Shown here in pieces: positions 6,797 to 15,726 of a stretch of 64,000 nucleotides of DNA (positions are counted from its first letter, which is position 1; each line of letters opens with the position of its first letter). Under the pieces are notes generated by a model. It was not told the origin of the DNA and searched no databases. It worked only from the letters and a program-made list of their open reading frames with translations. The translations under genes and the position numbers were made by a program. Origin of the DNA: Candidatus Woesearchaeota archaeon (GTDB lineage: Archaea; Nanobdellota; Nanobdellia; Woesearchaeales; JABIAG01); assembly GCA_018653365.1 (NCBI GenBank), contig JABIAG010000001.1:452951-516950 (forward strand), read 5' to 3'.

Positions 6797-8425
6797 CTAA
6801 TCTTCAAACCCAAACAATGCCGCACCTAATGCACCCACTAATTCGGGATGTTTAGGTATGAAAAACTTAGCATTAAACCGCTTGGATAATTCTTTAGTTA
6901 CTCCAATATTTCTGGCAACTCCCCCAGTCATCATAAACTCTTTCTCTGGATTAACTCTGCCTGCTAACGAAACAATTCGTGAAGATATGGCCTTACACAA
7001 ACCTTGAATAATATCTTCCTTGTTCTTGTTTTGAGCAATTAGTGAGATTACTTCAGATTCAGCAAAAACACTACACATACTGCTAATCGTAATATCCTCT
7101 TTTGATTTCAGAGCAAGTTTACCAAAATCATCAATGGGTGTTTCTAAAGTTTTAGCGGATACCTCTAAAAACCTACCTGTACCCGCGGCACACTTATCAT
7201 TCATAGCAAAATTAACAACCTTGCCTGTTTCATCAATATGGATAGCTTTACTATCTTGACCACCAACATCAATAATAGTTCGAATTTTTTTATTAAGAAA
7301 ATTAGCACCCTTAGCATGACAGCTAATTTCAGTAACTTTCTTGTCAGCAAATTCAATAGCGTCCCTACCATAACCCGTAGCAACAATTGTGCTAATGCTT
7401 TCTTTAGTTAGGTTAGCTTTCTTTAAAACCTCAGTAAGGGCTAGATTAGCACTATCTCTACTTTTAGCACCAGTTTTAACACTGACTGAAGAGACTAACT
7501 TTTTGTTCTTATCTAAAATAACAATGTTGGTTGAAGTAGAACCTGAATCAATTCCTAATGTAAATTCTTTTTCTTTAGTTATCATTTTAGTCTCTCCATT
7601 TAATGATTCCATGAATGCATGGAGTCGAGTTTTTAATTGTCCCTCGCTTTTTTCAGTATAATCCGTCTCAATCTTTAAAATAGGTTTTTTAATATTTTTT
7701 ATCTTCATATATTCAAAATTATAAAAATCACAAAACTTAACCGTGTGATAAATTACGCCATCAATTAATTCTTGGTTCTTTTCTAGGGACTCATATCTCT
7801 TGCTAACATCGGCCATCCTTAAACAAGGAAACGAATTAAACAATTGAGCAACATACCATTCAAACACTTTAGTTTTTGGAGGATTACTAAACTCAGAATG
7901 GTCTCCAGTACAGGTAAAGTTAAACATGACATTACACTCTTTTTCAATCATCTTAATTAAAGAATCATTAGCTCTAGCACCTAACAAGGCTATATTGATC
8001 TTGCCTTTTGTGATCGTTTTTGTTTCTTTCTTGTTTAATATTCTGGCTAGTTCATTAACACTAAACCGTTTTTTAGAATATTTTTCATAAGCTTTAATGA
8101 ACTTTAAGATTTCATCTTTGAACAGATCTACAGAACATTGATTATGTTTGTTAGGGAGGTCAATTAAATGAATAAACTTAAGTTTATCTTTTAAGATATC
8201 ATACAATCTTCTAATACTATCACAACAATTAACTAATACTAATTCTTTAACCTTGTTAGCAAGGCAGTATTCCAAAACTGCTTTGGCATAAAAACAAACA
8301 TTGGTGTGCATTAATGCATCTGCATTATCAAAAGCAGAAACAGAGGGATCTAGTTTAATGGCTTTAGTTCTAAACGATTCAATGATTTCAACAGGGGTGT
8401 ACTTACAAATATAATAAAGGGTCAT
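6797..8425 (-). CDS. fusion of a dehydratase-like domain and an ATP-dependent activator (HgdC/BadFG ATPase family)
   Basis: Residues about 289-542 are an ASKHA-fold ATPase of the 2-hydroxyacyl-CoA dehydratase activator family. Visible are the phosphate loop LGIDSGSTSTN near 290, IDVGGQDSK near 385 and TGGVARN near the end. The two cysteine sites that in this family hold the intersubunit [4Fe-4S] cluster are present as CAAGTGRF and SMCSVFAESE. Activators use ATP hydrolysis to push a low-potential electron into a partner cluster protein. The first 280 residues resemble the partner itself (VNCCDSIRRLYDIL is close to the CDSxRRLYD motif of the dehydratase subunits). The downstream cluster-protein gene order overlaps: its start shares ATGA with the preceding gene's stop. 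Confidence 0.82.
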   Translation of the reverse strand: MTLYYICKYTPVEIIESFRTKAIKLDPSVSAFDNADALMHTNVCFYAKAVLEYCLANKVKELVLVNCCDSIRRLYDILKDKLKFIHLIDLPNKHNQCSVDLFKDEILKFIKAYEKYSKKRFSVNELARILNKKETKTITKGKINIALLGARANDSLIKMIEKECNVMFNFTCTGDHSEFSNPPKTKVFEWYVAQLFNSFPCLRMADVSKRYESLEKNQELIDGVIYHTVKFCDFYNFEYMKIKNIKKPILKIETDYTEKSEGQLKTRLHAFMESLNGETKMITKEKEFTLGIDSGSTSTNIVILDKNKKLVSSVSVKTGAKSRDSANLALTEVLKKANLTKESISTIVATGYGRDAIEFADKKVTEISCHAKGANFLNKKIRTIIDVGGQDSKAIHIDETGKVVNFAMNDKCAAGTGRFLEVSAKTLETPIDDFGKLALKSKEDITISSMCSVFAESEVISLIAQNKNKEDIIQGLCKAISSRIVSLAGRVNPEKEFMMTGGVARNIGVTKELSKRFNAKFFIPKHPELVGALGAALFGFED

Positions 8426-9672
8426 TTTAACATCTCCAAAAACGCTTCTACTCGAGTTTTTAGTTGGTGAGATTGGGTGTTTCTTCTATCCGCACCATCA
8501 CCATCAATTGATAAAAATTTAATGTTATTTTTTTCTAGGGAATCTCTAAGTAAGCTAATTCCCCCCATGGATTGTTTACAACCCCAATGACAAAAATTAA
8601 TTAGGGCATCAGCATTAAGATATTTAGACAGGGTAGTAATAGTTTTAACTCTGCGTTCATAATCTCCATTAAACATATTTAAAAGCATTTTTTTAGCTAA
8701 TGAATTTAAGGGGTTTTCAACATCTAATTCATCTAAATAATCATAAGTAAAATCATCAACTAATAATTGGTGTTCTTCATTTAAGTTGAAAAATTCTTTG
8801 AGATCTTTTTGATAATAAGGAAGAACATGACTCCACATAATCCTTTTACCTGTAGACTCAGGAAAAGATTTAATGTCTTCAGCCATCATTTTGTAAAACT
8901 TTAAGGTTTCTTTTTTACCAATAAACGCGTGAGAAATCATAAATTTAAACATTTCTGCAGTAAGTGTATTTGGAAAGTATTTAGTTTTAAGCTCTTTCAA
9001 AAATAATTTAAAATATTTTTTAGACTCATTTTCTATTTGAAGAACATCTTTTAATTTAGATAAGTCTAATTTTTTATTTGTACTTTTCTCAAGTAAAGCT
9101 ATGAACTCTTTAAGTTGACTAACAACATATTCTTCATTCTTTCTTGAATATTCATGAGGTAAATCAAACACATATAATGGAAGGTTATATTTTTCTGCAG
9201 TATGTCTAAAACTACTAATGTTAGCATCACAAATCGCAGAGGTTGTTGCCGCCAATAATGGTTTGGGTAAAATTTCTTTTTCTATTGCACCTAAAAACGC
9301 TTTATGATAACTACATAATGTTTCAGAAACTCCTGTTTTTTCAGCATGATCAATGTAATGATCTTCAATTTGAAATCCTCCCAAAAAAGAAGAAAATCCC
9401 TCAACAAATAAGGGATGCAAGTCTAGAGCATGTAATATTTCAACAGGAGCTAATAAATTAACAAAAACGGTTCGAGAGGGATCACTTAAAGATTTCAAAA
9501 TAAATTTAGTTCCAATATATTGTAAGTACTGTAATGACTTAGGAATTTTTTTATCAGGAAACTTCTTTAGCTTAAAACATTGAAGCTTTAATCCTGTTTT
9601 AATCATACTCAAAACCTTTTCTGGGTTTTGCTTCTTTTTAATGCTATTAGCATATGATTTTGCGAGGTCCAT
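8422..9672 (-). CDS. 2-hydroxyacyl-CoA dehydratase D-component (HgdB/double-cubane) family protein
   Basis: The 416-residue product belongs to the family that includes dehydratase, benzoyl-CoA reductase and double-cubane-cluster subunits. The signatures NLLAPVEILHALDLHPLFVEG, a conserved Cys in SETLCSYHK, TSAICDANI, and the C-terminal GDGADRRN...LKTRVEAFLEML match it. Cysteines in these contexts bind the iron-sulfur cluster. It is the first gene of a two-gene operon; its stop overlaps the start of the activator fusion by 4 nt, so they surely work together. No CoA-transferase or other fermentation gene lies nearby, so a reductase of the double-cubane type is as likely as a true dehydratase. 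Confidence 0.82.
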   Translation of the reverse strand: MDLAKSYANSIKKKQNPEKVLSMIKTGLKLQCFKLKKFPDKKIPKSLQYLQYIGTKFILKSLSDPSRTVFVNLLAPVEILHALDLHPLFVEGFSSFLGGFQIEDHYIDHAEKTGVSETLCSYHKAFLGAIEKEILPKPLLAATTSAICDANISSFRHTAEKYNLPLYVFDLPHEYSRKNEEYVVSQLKEFIALLEKSTNKKLDLSKLKDVLQIENESKKYFKLFLKELKTKYFPNTLTAEMFKFMISHAFIGKKETLKFYKMMAEDIKSFPESTGKRIMWSHVLPYYQKDLKEFFNLNEEHQLLVDDFTYDYLDELDVENPLNSLAKKMLLNMFNGDYERRVKTITTLSKYLNADALINFCHWGCKQSMGGISLLRDSLEKNNIKFLSIDGDGADRRNTQSHQLKTRVEAFLEMLK

Positions 9673-9727
9673 AAACCCTGGGTGAATTAATCAATTATAA
9701 AGATATCGATATTATTGATATTAATAG

Positions 9728-9735
9728 TTTTATAA
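9728..9735 (+). promoter_or_regulatory. TATA box for the gene at 9759
   Basis: TTTTATAA lies 24-31 nt before the ATG at 9759. This supports that ATG over an in-frame GTG two codons earlier. Confidence 0.5.
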
Positions 9736-9758
9736 GCCGATTTAAGTTCTAGGTGAGC

Positions 9759-10076
9759 ATGGGCAGAAATACAGAATCTTGGGAAGTAGCAGCATTAAAA
9801 CCTCGACCAATGAAAGGAAAAGATTTTAGACCTGCAAAACTTGAAGAACTAAAAGAAATGTTGGGAGCTTGTAATTTTGAATTAGATTGGCAAACTGGAA
9901 TAGATCATTTAGTTGCTCGTGTTTGGCATGTAAGACAGATGAACCTAGTAAAACCGCAACACGTATGGTTTTTTTACAACAGACCCACAAATAAAATGCA
10001 CATGTACATTATAAACAATTCCGCAGTTGGTAGAGATCAGGTTTATACCTCTCCTGATCTAGAATCTAGTGCATAA
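9759..10076 (+). CDS. hypothetical protein
   Basis: This is a 105-residue small soluble protein without a recognised domain. The first half is helical and charged, and the second half is beta-rich with several aromatics (HVWFFYNRP, MHMYIINN). The TATA spacing selects the ATG. The next gene, on the same strand 32 nt on, has its own TATA box and shares no clear similarity. Both lie between the dehydratase operon and tRNA-Thr. Confidence 0.5.
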   Translation: MGRNTESWEVAALKPRPMKGKDFRPAKLEELKEMLGACNFELDWQTGIDHLVARVWHVRQMNLVKPQHVWFFYNRPTNKMHMYIINNSAVGRDQVYTSPDLESSA

Positions 10077-10108
10077 ACGTTATAAAATAAAATGAATTCT
10101 TCTTAAAT

Positions 10109-10426
10109 ATGGCAGACGATCAAGACTGGGATGTTGTGCGTGAAAGACTAGCTGAACAAATAGAACGGAATGAAAACCCTGATTCTGAATTGGAAGACAT
10201 GTTTAAACCACCCGTAGAAACAAGAGAACAAGTTTACGCTCTTATTTGCAGAATAAACGAAGAAATGCAAAGATTTGGCCCTAAAAGAAGATTGAAAGAA
10301 TTAGAAAAACAACACGGGCCTTTTTCACAAGAACATGTTCTTCCTGACGTAAAATATGTCGTCCACAAACCTAGTGCTAGATTGTTAATGTTTGCAAATG
10401 GGAGTTTGTATACTGGAAGACGGTAG
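10109..10426 (+). CDS. hypothetical protein
   Basis: This is a 105-residue acidic, mostly helical protein with no recognised family, signal peptide or membrane helix. A TTATAAAAT box at about 10080-10088 gives leaderless spacing to the ATG. The C-terminal part has a short beta hairpin-like pattern (VKYVVHKPSARLLMFANG). The function cannot be inferred. Confidence 0.5.
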   Translation: MADDQDWDVVRERLAEQIERNENPDSELEDMFKPPVETREQVYALICRINEEMQRFGPKRRLKELEKQHGPFSQEHVLPDVKYVVHKPSARLLMFANGSLYTGRR

Positions 10427-10431
10427 AAAAG

Positions 10432-10440
10432 TTTTTAAAT
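10432..10440 (+). promoter_or_regulatory. TATA box of tRNA-Thr
   Basis: TTTTTAAAT lies 25-33 nt upstream of the tRNA-Thr 5' end, the usual spacing for archaeal stable RNA genes. Confidence 0.55.
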
Positions 10441-10464
10441 GTAACATAAGTTCTTTTTTCTTAT

Positions 10465-10536
10465 GCCTCCGTGGCTTAGTGGTATAGCGTTGCATTGGTA
10501 ATGCAGAGGTCCCGAGTTCAAGTCTCGGCGGAGGCC
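10465..10536 (+). tRNA. tRNA-Thr (anticodon GGU)
   Basis: A complete cloverleaf is visible. Acceptor GCCTCCG pairs with CGGAGGC, the D arm is GCTT...AGC with GG in the loop, and the anticodon stem TTGCA/TGCAG encloses the loop U-U-GGU-A-A. The T arm is CCGAG/CTCGG around TTCAAGT. There is no intron and CCA is not encoded. The anticodon specifies threonine. Confidence 0.92.
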
Positions 10537-10594
10537 TATTTATTCTTTTAATTAGAAGCTCGTTGATGATCTAAAACTCTTTGTTCGATAACCT

Positions 10595-10604
10595 TTTTAA
10601 ATAT
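10595..10604 (+). promoter_or_regulatory. TATA box of the Hsp70-like gene
   Basis: TTTTTAAATA lies 20-29 nt before the ATG at 10624. It argues against an in-frame GTG three codons upstream. Confidence 0.5.
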
Positions 10605-10623
10605 TCATTAGTTAGTGGGCTTA

Positions 10624-11856
10624 ATGAGATATGGGCTTGATTTTGGAACTTCAAATTCATCAATGTCGTTTAATGATGGGGAAGAAGTAGTTATGATTCC
10701 TTTAGAATCTTCAGGCGAAAGATTAACCCTTCCAAGTGCATGGTTTTTTGATGATGAACAGAAAATTTGTCATATTGGCAGGTCTGCAATTCGAAAACTT
10801 GGATCTGGAACTCGTGGCAGATATATGCAGTCAATTAAACGATTTATTGGAGATAAATCTATTGAAGGTACTAATGTAAATGGAAAATTTATGACGTTTA
10901 AAGATATTATTGGTGCACTTATTTCTGATGTTAAACATACTGCGGATCAATTTGTTGGACAAGATGTGAGATCAGTAAGAATTGGTATGCCCTTCAAATT
11001 TTCTTCTTCTGGTTCAAATGAATTGGCTCTGGAAAGGATTGCAGGAGCTGCACATGACGCAGGTTTTGAAGAAGTTGATTTCATGTTAGAACCTTTGGCA
11101 GCAACATATGCATTAAAGAGTTCAGTTACTTCAAGATCAAAAGTTTTAACTTTGGATATTGGTGGTGGGACTACTGATCTGTCAGTAGTTGAATTGTACC
11201 CTGAAGGCCAGAACGAAGATAGAGTCTTATATTCTTCCGGAGTGGTTGTGGGGGGAGATGACTTTACAAGTGAAATAATGCGTAATAAGTTATTGCACTA
11301 TTTTGGTTATGGTTCTATGATTAAAACAGGGCCTGAAACTTTAATCCCTTTTCCTTCAAATTTGATTACTGGAATCACTCATTGGTATAGTGCTTTAAGA
11401 TTGGCAAGAGATAAAACTTTTAGGAACTCTTTGAGCTCAGTTAAACATATGGCTGTTGATAAAGAAAAAATCGAAGCCTTGGAGGCGATAATTTATGGTA
11501 AGCAGGGGGTAAAACTATTTGAAGCAGTAGAAATTGCAAAAAAAGAATTATCTGATGACCCTGATACTGCAATATTATTTTCTTTTGAACAAGTAGATAT
11601 TTATGAAATTTTACGTAGAACTGAATTTGAACAATTTATTTCACCACACGTTGATAAAATAAATGACGCAATCCTTGATGTTAAGAGACAAACAGGCATT
11701 GATGATGTTGATTATGTGATGTTGGTTGGTGGATCTTCTCAAATTCCTCTTTTTAGACGAGTACTAAATTCTCATTTTTCTTCTGCGGAGTTGGTTGAAA
11801 ATAATCAAGTTACTTCAGTTGCATATGGTTTAAGTCATGCAGAATATCAAGTTTAA
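10624..11856 (+). CDS. Hsp70-like ATPase lacking a substrate-binding domain (YegD-like)
   Basis: The 410-residue product has the actin/Hsp70 ATPase fold: phosphate-1 loop YGLDFGTSNSS at the N-terminus, phosphate-2 loop LDIGGGTTDLSVVE near the middle, and adenosine motif MLVGGSSQIPLFRRVL near the C-terminus. True DnaK proteins have about 610 residues with a peptide-binding domain. This one ends after the ATPase domain, like bacterial YegD. It may be a stand-alone chaperone-like ATPase, but the partner is unknown. A central helical insertion (about residues 230-300) replaces part of subdomain IIB. No DnaJ or GrpE gene is nearby. Confidence 0.82.
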   Translation: MRYGLDFGTSNSSMSFNDGEEVVMIPLESSGERLTLPSAWFFDDEQKICHIGRSAIRKLGSGTRGRYMQSIKRFIGDKSIEGTNVNGKFMTFKDIIGALISDVKHTADQFVGQDVRSVRIGMPFKFSSSGSNELALERIAGAAHDAGFEEVDFMLEPLAATYALKSSVTSRSKVLTLDIGGGTTDLSVVELYPEGQNEDRVLYSSGVVVGGDDFTSEIMRNKLLHYFGYGSMIKTGPETLIPFPSNLITGITHWYSALRLARDKTFRNSLSSVKHMAVDKEKIEALEAIIYGKQGVKLFEAVEIAKKELSDDPDTAILFSFEQVDIYEILRRTEFEQFISPHVDKINDAILDVKRQTGIDDVDYVMLVGGSSQIPLFRRVLNSHFSSAELVENNQVTSVAYGLSHAEYQV

Positions 11857-11875
11857 TGTGAGAACTTGTTTGTTT

Positions 11876-12484
11876 TTAATTGTATTGTTGGCCTGTTCTA
11901 GAGCTTAAATGCGATAAACATAATTGTAATACGTCTTCTTTTCCTAAATATGAGGTATCTATTAAAACGGGATTAAATGGTTCTGCCATACGTAACAAAT
12001 TTGATTCTAATGCTGAATCCTCAAGTGTTTTTAAGTCTACCCTTGAAGTATCTGTTTTAGTTTCTAGTCTTGCTCTCTTAACCTCAGACGATGCTTGAAG
12101 AAGAAACATAAGGTCTGGGATTACTATTTTATGTTTACCCATTTCTCTCATAAATGCTTGATAACCTTGGTTAGATCGATATGTTCTTGTGTAAGCCACT
12201 TTTGAAGGAGCATATCTATCAAAAACTATAACTTTGCCTGCCTCTGCTTCCATAGAATGTCTTATTGTATAAACTAAATCATCCAAAAAAAGTAAGTCTT
12301 CATCTAATGAACTTACCTTGCCCATTTGGGCAATAATTTGAGCTCTATTAGCTACGGAAGGGATTAATTTAACATAAGTACTTGCAATACCGTTGCTTTG
12401 TAATCTGCTTACAATTCCTTTTGCAAGGACTGTTTTTCCAGTACAAGTATTACCTTCTATGCCAATTGTGATAGTTTCATTCAT
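11876..12484 (-). CDS. P-loop nucleoside/nucleotide kinase (thymidylate kinase-like)
   Basis: The 202-residue product begins with a phosphate loop GIEGNTCTGKT, has the DR motif of deoxynucleoside and thymidylate kinases in VIVFDRYAPS (about residue 90), and a lid-like basic stretch (KRARLETKTDTSRVD). This layout fits the thymidylate kinase/deoxynucleoside kinase group, which phosphorylates nucleosides or nucleoside monophosphates. The canonical tmk start GxDGxGKST is not followed closely, so the substrate may differ. It is a single gene converging on the Hsp70-like gene. Confidence 0.7.
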   Translation of the reverse strand: MNETITIGIEGNTCTGKTVLAKGIVSRLQSNGIASTYVKLIPSVANRAQIIAQMGKVSSLDEDLLFLDDLVYTIRHSMEAEAGKVIVFDRYAPSKVAYTRTYRSNQGYQAFMREMGKHKIVIPDLMFLLQASSEVKRARLETKTDTSRVDLKTLEDSALESNLLRMAEPFNPVLIDTSYLGKEDVLQLCLSHLSSRTGQQYN

Positions 12485-12542
12485 GGGGAAATTAAGAATC
12501 GAACTTGTTTATATAAATCTTCTTAAATAACTTAGAAATTTG

Positions 12543-12956
12543 TTAACATAAAGACTTTTTTATGTCTAGTGCTGCAGTTATTTCCTTCTTTAACCATTCG
12601 GGAAAGTCTTCTTTTAAAATTTGTTCAGGATCTATCCACTTAAATTCAGTGTGTTCTTCACTCAATGTTTCAATTCCACTTAAAAATTTACAATAGAAAG
12701 TAACACCCACCAATTGAAACTCTTTTTCTTTTTTAATTAATGTCCAACAATGTGATGGTTTAATAATTTCTATTTCAATGCCAGTTTCTTCTTTGACTTC
12801 TCGTCTTAAAGCATCTTCGGGCGTTTCACCAAACTCCAATCTCCCACCTGGGATGTCAACAGTGTTAGGATTGATATCTTCTTTATCACTTTTAGTAATT
12901 AAAAGAACTTTTTCTTCTTTAAAAATTATAGCTTTTGTTGCAAATCCGATTTCCAT
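12543..12956 (-). CDS. Nudix hydrolase
   Basis: The 137-residue product carries a full Nudix box (G-x5-E-x7-REVxEExGI), running from GGRLEFGE to EETGI at about residues 38-60. Nudix enzymes cleave nucleoside diphosphates linked to another group. It is the last gene of a four-gene minus-strand operon, 5 nt after the second radical SAM gene. It could clean up or activate a nucleotide product of that pathway, or be a housekeeping enzyme. The substrate cannot be read from sequence. Confidence 0.88.
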   Translation of the reverse strand: MEIGFATKAIIFKEEKVLLITKSDKEDINPNTVDIPGGRLEFGETPEDALRREVKEETGIEIEIIKPSHCWTLIKKEKEFQLVGVTFYCKFLSGIETLSEEHTEFKWIDPEQILKEDFPEWLKKEITAALDIKKSLC

Positions 12957-12961
12957 TTTTA

Positions 12962-14518
12962 TTATTTCGTTTTTTTAGATGGTCTTAGATTAATAAAAGA
13001 CCAAGGAAGTTTTCCTCTTATTTTAGTAAAGTATTTGTCGGTGTTTATTAAGTTTTCGATGTCTTTTCTTTTTGGATTAATTCCCAGAGCTGAATAAATC
13101 TTCTCTAAAAGCATTCCTTCTTTTTCAGACCCTCGTACAAGTATTGCTTCTAATAAAAGAAGTGTTTCATCCATATAATCAATTTTTATTTTTTTGAGAG
13201 CGCTTTTTATTTTATTTATATGTATTAAGTACTTGTCGACTTTTAATTGAGCATCACGTTCAAAATCAGTGTGGGGCTTTTTAATGTGACAGTTTATTGT
13301 AAGTTCAATCGTGGTTTTTTCTGAATTATTTGAATCCAAGATCTCTCGAGTTTTCTTTACCATTTTAATAATTTCTTGTCGATCTTTAGATGTTTCATTG
13401 GAAAATCCAATTATGAAAAAAAACTGAATAGTCTTATATTTATTTTTTGCTGCTAACCGTACACAATCATAAATTTGTTTATTTGTTATTTGTTTATTAA
13501 TTTTATTTCGTAGATTTGCAGATGCAGTTTCTGGAGCGATGGTAAGCTTATCGTTTTTAACGAACTTTAGTATGTCTTTCTTTTGAATTAAACGATCGGC
13601 CCTTTGTGATCCACTTTTAATAGAAAAGCCTAATTCTTTTAACTTTTCGTATATTTTTTTGGCATTTGGATGATCACAAGATGATGGCGAAATTAACCTA
13701 ATGTTTTTGCAAAATGAGATTTGTTTTTTAGCAATCTTTAGAATTTTATTTATTGAGCGCATTCTTGCTTCTTTGAAACTATGGCTTAAAATACAAAATT
13801 TGCAGTTATGTTGACATCCCCGTTGAATTTCAAGAAATAACGTATTTGGAAACTTTGAAAAAGGAGTGGTTATGTGTGAGGTTAAGTTAGTATTTAAGCT
13901 TGCAGTTTGTGCTTTTTTTACTTTGGTGTTGTATCCTGGTACGTAAACTCCTTGGACGGAACTAATCTTTTTTAGAAAATCGTGCTTTTTTAATTTGTTT
14001 TTATATGCTTTTAATATTTTTGGCAAAACGTCTTCAGCTTCTCCAATTACAAATGCGTCAAAAATGTTTTTTAATGGTTCTGGGTTGTAGGTAGGACAAA
14101 TCCCTCCTGCGATTAATATTGGAAAGCCACGTTTAGCTTTGTTTAGTTGAATGCCAGATAAGTTAAGTAAATCTAATAACTTTAAATAATTGCCTTCATA
14201 GTTAAGACTGAAAAGAAGAAGTTCCATTTTATTTATTGGACTATTTGTTTCTTGTGTGAGAACAGGTATTTTACTTCTTTTGTGTAAATCTATCAAATCA
14301 GGATAATAAAACCGTTGACAAAAAAAGTCTTCATATTCATTAATCTTAAAGTAAATATATTGAAATCCAATTGTGTGTATGGCATATTTATATTCTGATG
14401 CAAATCCGAGTCCTATTTTAAATTGTGCTTTTGTTTTGTTTTTAAGATTTAGTGTGTTGCCCTTTTCTACTTGTAATAATTTCTTATTGTATTCTTTTAT
14501 CTTAATTAAATCCGTCAT
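12962..14518 (-). CDS. radical SAM enzyme with a B12-binding-like N-terminal domain
   Basis: This is a 518-residue protein. The N-terminal 200 residues resemble the cobalamin-binding-like Rossmann domain of YgiQ/TsrM-type radical SAM proteins (ILIAGGICPTYNPEPL, then FVIGEAEDVLPKI). The canonical [4Fe-4S] site CxxxCxxC is in RGCQHNCKFCILSH near residue 240, and TIAPETASANLR later resembles radical SAM family strand motifs. The C-terminal part is helical. Such enzymes methylate or rearrange unreactive carbons or thiolate tRNA. Its start overlaps the stop of the amidohydrolase gene by 4 nt, so it is translationally coupled to that gene and to the SPASM enzyme upstream. Confidence 0.85.
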   Translation of the reverse strand: MTDLIKIKEYNKKLLQVEKGNTLNLKNKTKAQFKIGLGFASEYKYAIHTIGFQYIYFKINEYEDFFCQRFYYPDLIDLHKRSKIPVLTQETNSPINKMELLLFSLNYEGNYLKLLDLLNLSGIQLNKAKRGFPILIAGGICPTYNPEPLKNIFDAFVIGEAEDVLPKILKAYKNKLKKHDFLKKISSVQGVYVPGYNTKVKKAQTASLNTNLTSHITTPFSKFPNTLFLEIQRGCQHNCKFCILSHSFKEARMRSINKILKIAKKQISFCKNIRLISPSSCDHPNAKKIYEKLKELGFSIKSGSQRADRLIQKKDILKFVKNDKLTIAPETASANLRNKINKQITNKQIYDCVRLAAKNKYKTIQFFFIIGFSNETSKDRQEIIKMVKKTREILDSNNSEKTTIELTINCHIKKPHTDFERDAQLKVDKYLIHINKIKSALKKIKIDYMDETLLLLEAILVRGSEKEGMLLEKIYSALGINPKRKDIENLINTDKYFTKIRGKLPWSFINLRPSKKTK

Positions 14519-15726
14519 TGAACTAATTCCTCAAAATTTGAAATTATGTTCTTAGTTTTTGTAAAAACAAACTCTCCATCAATCATTCTTTTACTTGGGA
14601 TGTGTGGACCTGCAAAAATAAGATTTGAAAGGACATTTTTTATGGGATGAAGGTTTGGTTTGTTAATCTCAAAAAAGTTTAGATCTGCATATTTGCCTTC
14701 TTTAATGACTCCATTATTGAATCCTAATGTCTTTGCAGGATTTTTTGTAATCATATTAAAAAGAGCTTTAGGACTTATGTTTGCAGAACGATTTAAAAGA
14801 AATGTAAATTTGCATGCTTCAAGAAGAGATGCAGAATCATTTGTAGCTAATCCGTCAGTTCCAATACATATGTTAATTCCTTTTTTTTGCATTGTACTTA
14901 TGTCTGGAAGGCCTGTGTTTAAACAGGCATTAGAGGTTGGACAAAGGGTTACATTTGCTTTCTTATTAGCTATAGTTGTCAAATCTTTTAAAGAACAATG
15001 ATTTAAATGTACCAGGTTTGTTTGTGCCCTGATTAATCCATATTTGTCAAGAAGTTCAATTTCTGTTAAATGCGTTTTGTTTATTGTTCTTTGCATTTGT
15101 TTCTTTGTTTCACCAACATGGATTGTTAACATTATCTTCTTGTTTTTTGTTAATATCTTTGATACTTGTTTTAATCTTTCTTCGTCTATTTTATCTAGTG
15201 AATGAATCCATAGGCCCACTTTTACTTTCTGTGTTTTGTTCTTTGTGAGAACTTCTTCGTTTTGTAAGGTTTCTTCAAATAGATCATTTTTGTAATATTT
15301 AATTAGTTTTTTAGATTTCATTAAAGGATAACTTAGTAATCCGCGAAGGGGGGTTTTTTTCATTGCTTTCCATCCTCGTGCGCAACTAATGGTTGAAGTT
15401 CCAGTCTCAATTGATTCTGCTATTGATAATTGTGAAATGGTTGTATGTACTTTTTCTTCGGATGAAGCAACGCTCTCAGTGTAGGAAAGGTATGCCTTTA
15501 ACGAATCTCGGGGAGCAAACCCTCGATATATAGTTTCACCAAGATGAAAGTGAGCATTTACAAAACTCGGTGAGATTAAATACTTTTCTCCGTTTATTAC
15601 TTGATCTGTTTTAGTTTGAGAAAGTTTACCTAACTTTTTTATTTTTCCTTTTTCAATTCGAATATCTGAGTTTACTAATTGGTTATTCTCATCTATATAT
15701 GTCGCATTTTTTATTAGGTATGTCAT
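14515..15726 (-). CDS. amidohydrolase, related to 5'-deoxyadenosine/SAH/chlorohydrolase-type deaminases
   Basis: The 403-residue product is a metal-dependent amidohydrolase. Ligands are visible as HFH in NAHFHLGE near residue 60, His in TIHVGETK near 200, a later His in LVHLNHCS, and Asp in IGTDGLATND near 290. The sequence follows the TRZ/ATZ and SAH/MTA/5'-deoxyadenosine deaminase branch. The context is informative: it lies between two radical SAM genes with ATGA overlaps on both sides. Radical SAM enzymes release 5'-deoxyadenosine, an inhibitor, and DadD-type deaminases remove it. A role as that cleanup enzyme, or as a pathway deaminase, is inferred. Confidence 0.85.
   Translation of the reverse strand: MTYLIKNATYIDENNQLVNSDIRIEKGKIKKLGKLSQTKTDQVINGEKYLISPSFVNAHFHLGETIYRGFAPRDSLKAYLSYTESVASSEEKVHTTISQLSIAESIETGTSTISCARGWKAMKKTPLRGLLSYPLMKSKKLIKYYKNDLFEETLQNEEVLTKNKTQKVKVGLWIHSLDKIDEERLKQVSKILTKNKKIMLTIHVGETKKQMQRTINKTHLTEIELLDKYGLIRAQTNLVHLNHCSLKDLTTIANKKANVTLCPTSNACLNTGLPDISTMQKKGINICIGTDGLATNDSASLLEACKFTFLLNRSANISPKALFNMITKNPAKTLGFNNGVIKEGKYADLNFFEINKPNLHPIKNVLSNLIFAGPHIPSKRMIDGEFVFTKTKNIISNFEELVQ

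Noticed and set aside
10561-10594. C/D box small RNA near the Hsp70-like gene (TGATGA seen)
   Set aside because: Only one box-like motif is present, preceded by T instead of a purine, and no CTGA box lies at the right distance.
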